Shown here: positions 57,062 to 64,000 of the stretch, piece after piece | Layout: each line of letters begins with the position of its first letter | How positions within the stretch are numbered: the first letter of the stretch is position 1 | Assembly: GCA_030220185.1 (NCBI GenBank) | Contig: JASPKZ010007552.1 | Coordinates: 124,001 to 188,000 of the forward strand | Source of the DNA: Diploptera punctata | Lineage: Eukaryota; Arthropoda; Insecta; Blattodea; Blaberidae | DNA: 64,000 nucleotides | Direction of reading: 5' to 3' | The notes under the pieces: generated by a model | Database searches by the model: none | What the model was told of the DNA's origin: nothing | What the model saw: only the letters and a program-made list of their open reading frames with translations | Translations under genes and position numbers: made by a program

Positions 57062-58105
57062 TTCTGTTTTAAACGGGTACATATTCATCAAATTACATTC
57101 TTTCCAAACCATATCGAATGCTGTGTGACGTAGTACGTAGAAGTTAATGATATCATCTTTTAGATGTTTCTCAACATTATCTCCTAGAGATCCAGAATTT
57201 CGGCTTTCAGCTATAGCTCTTTTGAAGAAACACCAATTATCAGAGCCAGATGGATATTTCTTATGTTGGGGTTTGCCGTCTGTTGAAATCCTGTGATACT
57301 GAGTGACGCAGTTTGCTGTTTTCATGGCCTCTGAATCAGCTTTATTATCTTTGAATGCCTGCGATAATAACTTTTTAATTTAGAAATTGTGCTAGCCTTG
57401 ATAGTTGCATGGCGTGGAACACCTAATGTTGTACCCCATGTCCTCCATTCAGTCATTGCATTCTCAGTCTTTTTCCAGCATGGTTTTAGCATTCTTATTT
57501 CCATTTAACCTATATCTGCGCAGGGCCTTCCTTCGCACAAATTTTTATAGGTGAAATCATCTCCATCCGAGAGAAGGTGGTATAACGAAGACTATACTCT
57601 TCGCTCCGCTTTCAATCATAATGGGTGCTTCTCCTTCCACTGCCCTTAATGATCACATTTTCTGTGCATGGGCAGTGAACCATTTCTTAAATTTAATGTA
57701 TGCCATAGATGTCTTGGATTTACTGTACCTGTAAACCATTTTCCCCATGACAATGTAGTCCAGAACAAATCCTGTTAGTAGGTCCATCATAGTCTTCACC
57801 ATACTTTGAAATATGACGAGTGGGCCAGTTTTTCATTGTAACTAACCAAGCTGTATAGGATATATGGAACATCAGAGTGTATAATTAGCTAATAGAAATT
57901 CAGATAAATTCCATTTTACACCCAATTCTTTTTAATAAATTATACACTGGAAGTATGTCATATCCTCTTAACTTCAATAAAATTTCCGCCAAAATTATTG
58001 ATCCTTTTACAAGGGCTTCTACATGAATAATTAACCTTTCAAACCTGTTATCTCGCATCAATAAACAATGCGCTGGCAGCAGACTTGTTGCCACATTAAA
58101 CAAAC
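57062..58105 (-). pseudogene. Mutator-like transposase remnant
   Basis: Minus strand, in order from the right: KNWPTRHISKYGEDYDGPTN (near 57820), SLRYTTF followed by a frameshifted GDDFTYKNLCEGR (near 57530-57600), FKDNKADSEAMKTANCVTQY (57330), HRISTDGKPQHKKYPSGSDN and WCFFKRAIAES (57200-57290). The RYTTF...GD pair and the STDxKPQHxxCPxGxDSWC pattern are those of insect Mutator-like transposases (C-terminal half). Several frameshifts. The N-terminal zinc-finger part was not found. Confidence 0.55.
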
Positions 58106-58689
58106 AGCATGCTCATTAAAAATTGACTTGATATCGACATCCGTATTGTTATTCATGGCAAGCCGTAGCGCTGCAGTATATCTTTATCATTTATTTAAGA
58201 AAGTATGTGTTATTCCTTGATTTGCATCAAATCCTGGTATTACACCTCTTGAACGTATATGCTGAAGATTCGTTTTTCACGCAGGGCACATACTAATTCT
58301 GATTTCTGGTAAAATAAGACCGTTTCTCACTTACGATTATTTGTATTGTTATTTGGTCACCCTAACCTTTAGAAAACAAAAGTTCTGATTATAAGTCAAA
58401 AGGGATGCAACAAGTTCATCGAATGGAAAATCACAGTATAAAAATGTTAAGCTATCATCATGCAGGAAGAAGAAGACCAGAACGTCCACTCAAAAGACTT
58501 TAGGATGGTGTTTTTCTTGAGGCCGAAACAGGTTAACAAATGGCCTAAATTCGTGAATTTACTACGATAATGATGATGATGATGATGATATTAGGTCACA
58601 CATGTTATATCATAAATTTCATTCCAAATTAGACAATAAAGTACAATCCACTAATACATATCTACAACATTCACTACATACAATTTCAC
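58106..58689. other. Unassigned DNA
   Basis: Contains a short (GAT)n at about 58563-58590. Otherwise nothing recognised. Confidence 0.5.
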
Positions 58690-59262
58690 AGTTCTGTTAA
58701 TATTATTTTCCAACTTTATTGTTGGCCTACCTGCTGGGCACTTTTCCTCTGATTTTCCTTCAAGCTGGGCTCTTTTCGTCTGATTTTCCTATAAGAAATT
58801 TCCTCTCTTTCATTTCCCATGTTCTGCACGTCGAAAGTCTTCAAGATTTAACTGTTCTTATTATGTCTGATTTCCCATTAAGGTCAAATTGTTTAATATG
58901 ACTATTATTGTAATTTTTTGTATCCATATGTTTTTCCTGGTGAGTGGAAGAAAAGGCCACATGGCCTTAACTCCATCAGGCTAAATAAATCTATTATTAT
59001 AATCTATTATTATTGTAATAAGCCTAGAGCTCACTGTTAAAAAGTTTTCTCCATTAACGTCTGTTTGCCTAACTTGGTTCCAAAATTTTTGTTTCTAAAT
59101 AATTTTAAATACTCGTAATTTGTTCTCCTTCCTTAAAGTAAGACACCATGTTTCGCATCCATATACCTAGAAGAAGAATAATTTTATATATTTTTAATCC
59201 AAAAACTTTTGAGAGAATTTGGAACAAAAGAGTCTCTGTAATGCAAAATAGTAAGCGTTTCC
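58690..59262 (-). pseudogene. Non-LTR RT C-terminal fragment, interrupted
   Basis: Minus strand: IYKIILLLGIYGCETW-type text near 59150-59190, LRVFK-like text near 59110, then, after the insertion at 58915-59030, the Gly/Arg/Pro tail with PAGRPTIKLENNIN (58700-58740). A duplicated GGGCACTTTTCCTCTGATTT/GGGCTCTTTTCGTCTG segment lies at 58735-58790. Related to 34425-35175. Confidence 0.6.
58915..59030 (+). repeat. Conserved 3' tail module inserted in the RT fragment
   Basis: GGAAGAAAAGGCCACATGGC, CTTAACTCCATCAGGC and TAAATAAATCTATTATTAT, like the modules at 21036-21175 and 47590-47712. Confidence 0.55.
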
Positions 59263-59689
59263 AGAGTTCTACCTACATTAAATTTCTTTCTCCACCCCAT
59301 TCTGTTTGTATATTTTTCCTAGACATATACAACTGTCTAGAAACGTGGACATGGGTTCTGCTGGGGTAAAATATTCCTGAGGTAAATAGTTCCCCACTCG
59401 GATCTCTGGGCGGAGAATACTTCAGGGAATCCATGGAAAAGGCTTGAACAAAGGCACACGTTCTAGCAACATGGAAGATTAGGAAGCGGGACGCTAGAAA
59501 TATTAACACGACAATTAGATAAACCCTCCTCGTATATAGTCGCCTTACACGAAGTTAGTTGACCAGGAGAAGGAAGTCGTGAATCAGGAAGCTTTACATA
59601 ATATATGGGGATGCAGCGAGACCAGAATTCAGAACGATTTATTTTAATCCAAAGAAGTATCATCTGAGCTATCCGAGATGTTAAGTTTG

Positions 59690-59890
59690 TTAGCGACAGG
59701 ATAACATACAAAATATCTAAAGGATAAACGACATTATTTTGTAATCTTAAATGTACATGGTCCCACATAAGATAAGGATGGTAAGATCAAGGATGAGTTC
59801 TATGAAGAATTAGAATGCGTATTTTATAGAAATTCACCACATCACAGATAATTGTCTCAGGAGATTTAAATATTTCTCACCCTCATATTA
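59690..59890 (+). pseudogene. Non-LTR endonuclease fragment
   Basis: FVILNVHGPT, then DGKIKDEFYEELECVFY and QIIVSGDLNIS, in shifted frames. This is the NVHAPT...GDFN portion of an APE-type endonuclease. Short and decayed. The 59263-59689 stretch before it holds nothing else I can support. Confidence 0.6.
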
Positions 59891-60161
59891 TCTGCTTGTG
59901 GCATTTAATTTTGCTGAGGATCCGACCGATCTGTATTATTTTTATTCTTTCCTTTTTTGCCATCTTTCATTTGTAATTTTCAAACAACTTTGTTCTATAT
60001 ATTTATTTATTCACTTGTCAACTATAATTATAATCTTATAACTAATCGCTAATTATGTACTATTTACACTTATATACTATACCTGTACACTATATTATAA
60101 CAGCAATATTAAAAAAAGACAGAACGTTTGTATTTCGAAATGAAAACCGACTATTTACCTG

Positions 60162-60827
60162 GACTATTTAACTCATGCCCCAAATGCCTGTCAGTGACGA
60201 ATCACATTTCACTGTATTTTGATTCACAACCAATCACAGTAGTTTTTCACCTTCATTTTATCACTTTCATTTTATCGCTTTAATTTTATCAAGTGGCTCC
60301 CTGATTGTGCACGAATGTAACCAGATTTTGCTTGCGAGAAATAATAGAAAAACATTCGTAGAAATTGATTATACCACAGAAAAAAAAACACTGCTTGCAC
60401 ATTATGAAACGTATTATTACCCGGGAATTAACTTTGCAGGAAAATATAATTGCCATATTTACATAACTGGATATCAGAAATTAATTAATAACCTGTAATA
60501 TTGTGTTTAATGTTTTCTCCATTTAGTGCATTCTTACAATATTACGATTCTACATGGCAATAAATATGATCTTGTTGCAGTGATGAACAAATGAAACATA
60601 ACTTTTCTCATTTTATTTCAAACATCGCCGTTTACATTAAATATATAAATATTTTAAAATAACTATATTTAAATAAAACTTTGAGAGTATACACCTTAGT
60701 TTTATTCGTTAAATAGTCTTAACAAATGCCACTCTTGATATCCAAATTCTCTACATAAATTCACTATTCACTTCGTGAGTCGTGAATTTATCGATAATTT
60801 GGAAATCACTCGTGGTATTACTTATGA
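60162..60827 (-). repeat. Hairpin-ended repeat, copy H
   Basis: GACTATTTAACTCATGCCCC to CTTATGA. The middle has lost the CACTATATATACAATC portion, while the terminal hairpin at 60725-60815 is well kept. Far from the 2-13 kb cluster, showing that the family is dispersed. Confidence 0.8.
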
Positions 60828-62037
60828 TAAAAATGTCTCCCTCATAAACAGAAAAATATATGTTGAAAATAGACAGACCTCTTTTTATTTATTACACACT
60901 TTGTGCGAATTTGAATATTTGGAAATGATAAGATCTTACACTTTTAAATATTCGGTTTGAAAATAGTTTCATATATATATATATATATATATGTATATAA
61001 TTTTTTATAATACCATGAGGAATAGACAACAATTAATAATAGGTAAATATGTTCTACATTTTGTATTGAAAATTGTGCAAGAAAACGTAAGAAACTGACA
61101 GAAATTAGATATATTGTTAGAACTGTATGTTGGCCAATATCCACAATTGCCATTTAAACAGAGCAGCGATATAAATATGGCACAATTAATGGAAATAACA
61201 ATAATAATGGAAATAAACTATGGAAATCCATAGTTGAGAATACAATACATGCATTAATATTGTAAAATAAAAATATATATTTTTGACCAGAAGTACCCAT
61301 TTTCATCCATCTCCTCCTTTAAAACTCTTCAGTCCTTATGTATATTATTTTTAATTCTTTCTCACTCTGTAAACAATAAAATATCTTTGTGATTGTTTTA
61401 CCTTGATGTCACATAACTGTGTTTCATGTTCATATTTTTATGTTATTCACAGCTGTTAAGATGAAGTAATAGTATAGCATAATTGTAAAAAAGTTAATAT
61501 AAAAACTACAGTATCATCAATGATGAGCAATGTGCCTCACTAAATTTGCCCCTCATTTTTTGTAAAATATAACTTGATAAGTAACATATTATAACTATCA
61601 ATATCGGTTATGGTCTCAAAAACACCTCTAAATATGAAGGTCAGAACATATTTTCCTTCCAAATTAATATTACTTTCCGCGTAAATAATAAATTAAACAA
61701 ATATTCGTTATAATTCCACCTCCGAAATGAGGAGAACATGTTAAAAAATAAACAAGCCTCAGAGAATGGCGATAGAAATAGACTTCCACTATCACTAGAA
61801 CCAAGATGTGAGATCAGACATTCTCAGAATATGTTTCCATGACTGTGTTTCAATGCTATTCACTGGGAAAAATCCAATTATCATAAAATATGGGTGACAA
61901 TATCATCTTTCAGTCATTTCATAAATCATTCAAATTTGGCCAAAAACGCAATTCCAACTATTTTGCCACCAATAACACTGGACAACAGCCAAAAGTTACG
62001 GACGTAAAAGTGACGGTTTTATACTAAGATCAAACTC
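60828..62037. other. Unassigned AT-rich DNA
   Basis: Short (TA)n at about 60971-60993. No gene recognised. Confidence 0.5.
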
Positions 62038-62586
62038 CTAATTACGAATATGACAATTAAAATGGTGACAGTGGTCTGGTTTATGATGAATGATCAGCAT
62101 GCCTAATGTCACTGCGTATGCTGTGAATCTTGTAGTCAGTGTGAAGGTCAAGGAAACACCCTTAGAGGAGGGGAGACAGTGACAGCTGTATATATACATA
62201 AGATTTATCTTAAAGAGTTGGTGTTTATCCCAACATGTTGTGAAATCAGTTGAAGTTGAAATTCGTGAGGGAACAATGGTTTGTACCTTTAGTGTATAAG
62301 TTACATAGATGTGCAGTTTTGTCGTGTAGAACACATGTGTGATATGTCTATATTTTCTCAAATACATTTTTAAAATTATGCGTGCAGATATGATTGCAGT
62401 GTAATAAAAGCTAAAATGCCACAAAAATGTGTGTATAGTCCACATAGCTTTTATTACATTTGTGGAAATGTGATGTTTGCATCGCAAAAGCGACAAATAA
62501 CTCCATTTAATTCGAGTGCAAAATGGAGAATCTTGACAAACATTTTGCTCCACATATTTCGTACAATGGCATGTTCTGCTAATCAT
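62038..62586 (-). CDS. Orphan ORF of unknown nature (182 codons from ATG)
   Basis: The frame is open to 62649, with the first ATG at 62586 (MISRTCHCTKYVEQN). The protein is rich in Cys, His, Thr and Ile, with scattered hydrophobic runs (FSFYYTAIISARIIL) that might be membrane segments. I recognise no domain. The length is unusual for chance in this AT content, but a search-free view cannot separate a decayed transposon ORF, a host exon or coincidence. No TATA box, splice site or poly-A signal stands out. Confidence 0.25.
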   Translation of the reverse strand: MISRTCHCTKYVEQNVCQDSPFCTRIKWSYLSLLRCKHHISTNVIKAMWTIHTFLWHFSFYYTAIISARIILKMYLRKYRHITHVFYTTKLHIYVTYTLKVQTIVPSRISTSTDFTTCWDKHQLFKINLMYIYSCHCLPSSKGVSLTFTLTTRFTAYAVTLGMLIIHHKPDHCHHFNCHIRN

Positions 62587-62649
62587 GTACCGTTCGGGAT
62601 CGTCTTTTGTTTCTGTTGCTTCTATTAGCGTAGATCTGATTACCTCCAA

Positions 62650-63484
62650 GGTTATTAATCACTAAGCCACTTGCCCCGGGTCCATATGAGGCAAGGATTG
62701 ATTCATCTTTCTTACCTAAGCGTTTTAGCATAACTCAATAATAGTTCTCAAAACAACAGAGTGACCTAAAATGAGTGTTTTCACTATAATTATCAATCAG
62801 GAAAGCTAGACAGAAAAATAAAGGGAGCTGGAATGATCTCCTAACTGAGCGAGTTTCCGTATAGGAATATAAACAGCCACATGCACATAAATCACTTTGA
62901 ACATTAAGTATAAAAATTATATTTAATGTAAACAAGAAGTCTGAAGTAAAAACATAACAAAGATAAATATTTGATCATTCAAAAAAGGAAAAGAAAGTGA
63001 ATAAATAAATAATACTCTTGCATGACAAAGAACCACATCATACCACATACCACATTCATGCTAGAGTCCAAGCCAGGGCGGCTTCTTCCCCGGTCTTCAG
63101 GACCAACATAAACTCCACCACTCGCGGCTCCAGACGACTTTGTCCACTTACAAGTCCGATCCCATGCCAGAATGGATAGATGAATGAATGAATGATAACG
63201 TTCTCGCTATGCATAAAGTATTTGAAGGTTCCGAGGTAGAGGGGAGATGCGCCGTAGGAACAGCGCACTAGGAGAGGCAAAGAGGGAGAGTGGGGGTAGA
63301 TGCATAGAGAAAGGAATATTGGCATAGTTCATGAATCTTACAGTCTAGGGAGGATAACGACGCTGCAGTAATGAGCCGAAGAACGCACTTTCGGTTCAAT
63401 CATAGTGACTGGTTGAAAAGAAAGAAGAAATCCCAATTAATTGGTGAGAACAAACTAACCATGTAAATCGTTATTTTTTCATAG
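62650..63484. other. Unassigned DNA
   Basis: A GC-richer patch at 63056-63140 (TCGCGGCTCCAGACGAC) gives a minus ORF with SGQSRLEPRVVEF. It may be a dispersed repeat but I cannot assign it. There is no other feature. Confidence 0.35.
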
Positions 63485-63992
63485 TCCCACAAGTGAAGTT
63501 TATTAAAAAACAAAAAGAAAAGGTCAACCGTGAATTATTCCAACATACCTTCAGCTATTCGTCGGTGTCACACTCCAACGACCTCCCTATTCCATTACCA
63601 CCAGACTCCTATAATAATGATTCAGATGATGGAACGAAATCCAGCACTTCGGAAGAAATACCTAGGCCACCCACATCCCAAGATCCTGATTTCAATCCTG
63701 AAATTCAAACTCAGTCACACATAGTGACTAAAGAGGAATCAAATAATCTTGTCCGAGACTCAGAACTCTCAAAGGACAAAGCAGAGCTCCTGGCTTCGCG
63801 ACTTAGACAGTTTAAGTATCTTGGCGAAAATGTAAGGATATCTGCATATAGAACACGTCAGAAGCCACTTGAGCAATTTAAAAAATGACATTTTATTCTG
63901 CAAAAATGTACAAGGTCTAATGTCTGCTATAAACATCCAACACAGACCAGAAGAGTGGCGATTATTTTTAAATTCATTAAAGTTCAGTGTTA
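63485..63992 (+). pseudogene. Dispersed arthropod repeat-protein family, N-terminal part
   Basis: Open without an ATG after TTTTTTCATAG, an acceptor-like site: VPQVKFIKKQKEKVNRELFQ, HTFSYSSVSHSNDLPIPLPP, an acidic/Ser linker, then LVRDSELSKDKAELLASRLR and LGENVRISAYRTRQKPLEQF. A frameshift near 63880 carries it to LFCKNVQGLMSAINIQHRPE with EWRLFLNS. From memory this pattern recurs in many arthropod proteins of probable transposon origin whose later part has an LLHNGN block; function unknown. Truncated by the window edge. Confidence 0.5.
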
Positions 63993-64000
63993 AGGCAGTT

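Overview
This is a stretch of animal nuclear DNA with no prokaryotic features. It is AT-rich and dense in transposons, and resembles an insect intergenic region. The insect call rests on tRNA-headed SINEs, Jockey-like gag/RT fragments, a Penelope-like element and an intron-containing tRNA-Tyr. A reverse-transcriptase tail ending in a RAYVRAAMNL-type motif recurs at least seven times; from memory it is typical of cockroaches and termites, so Blattodea is my best inference, not a proof. I cannot assign any complete host protein gene.

Layout. 1-1.5 kb: 5' half of a Jockey-like gag on the minus strand, running off the left edge. 2-13 kb: eight copies of a hairpin-ended repeat of about 0.7 kb, some nested or back to back, mixed with SINEs, RT tails and a 4 x 55 bp tandem repeat. 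14-18 kb: mostly unassigned, with one possible terminal host exon. 18.8-21.8 kb: a DNA element with terminal inverted repeats. 22-23.6 kb: a decayed endonuclease-RT element. 24-28.1 kb: thirteen 93 bp tandem units joined directly to the leader of a gag-only element, which carries a chimeric inverted-repeat insertion. 28-36 kb: unassigned DNA and SINEs.

36-45 kb: one Jockey-like element (gag, endonuclease, RT) broken by three insertions: a decayed RAG1/Transib-type transposon with a CACAGTG end, an inverted RT fragment, and a TA-flanked element. It is followed by a well-preserved tRNA-Tyr gene with an 18-nt intron and a T7 terminator.

45.5-54.6 kb: a 470 bp foldback element, an RT 3' end, then a block bounded by two nearly identical, oppositely oriented Penelope-like terminal repeats with hammerhead-like cores. 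The block holds a nearly intact gag-only element, a different and uninterrupted gag-like ORF (484-540 aa) without zinc knuckles, and a GIY-YIG endonuclease ORF, all on the minus strand. 55-64 kb: SINEs, a Mutator-like transposase remnant, RT/endonuclease pieces, another hairpin repeat, an orphan ORF and, at the right edge, part of a dispersed arthropod repeat-protein family.

The coding content is therefore almost wholly mobile-element genes at different stages of decay. The 47.8-54.6 kb block looks youngest.
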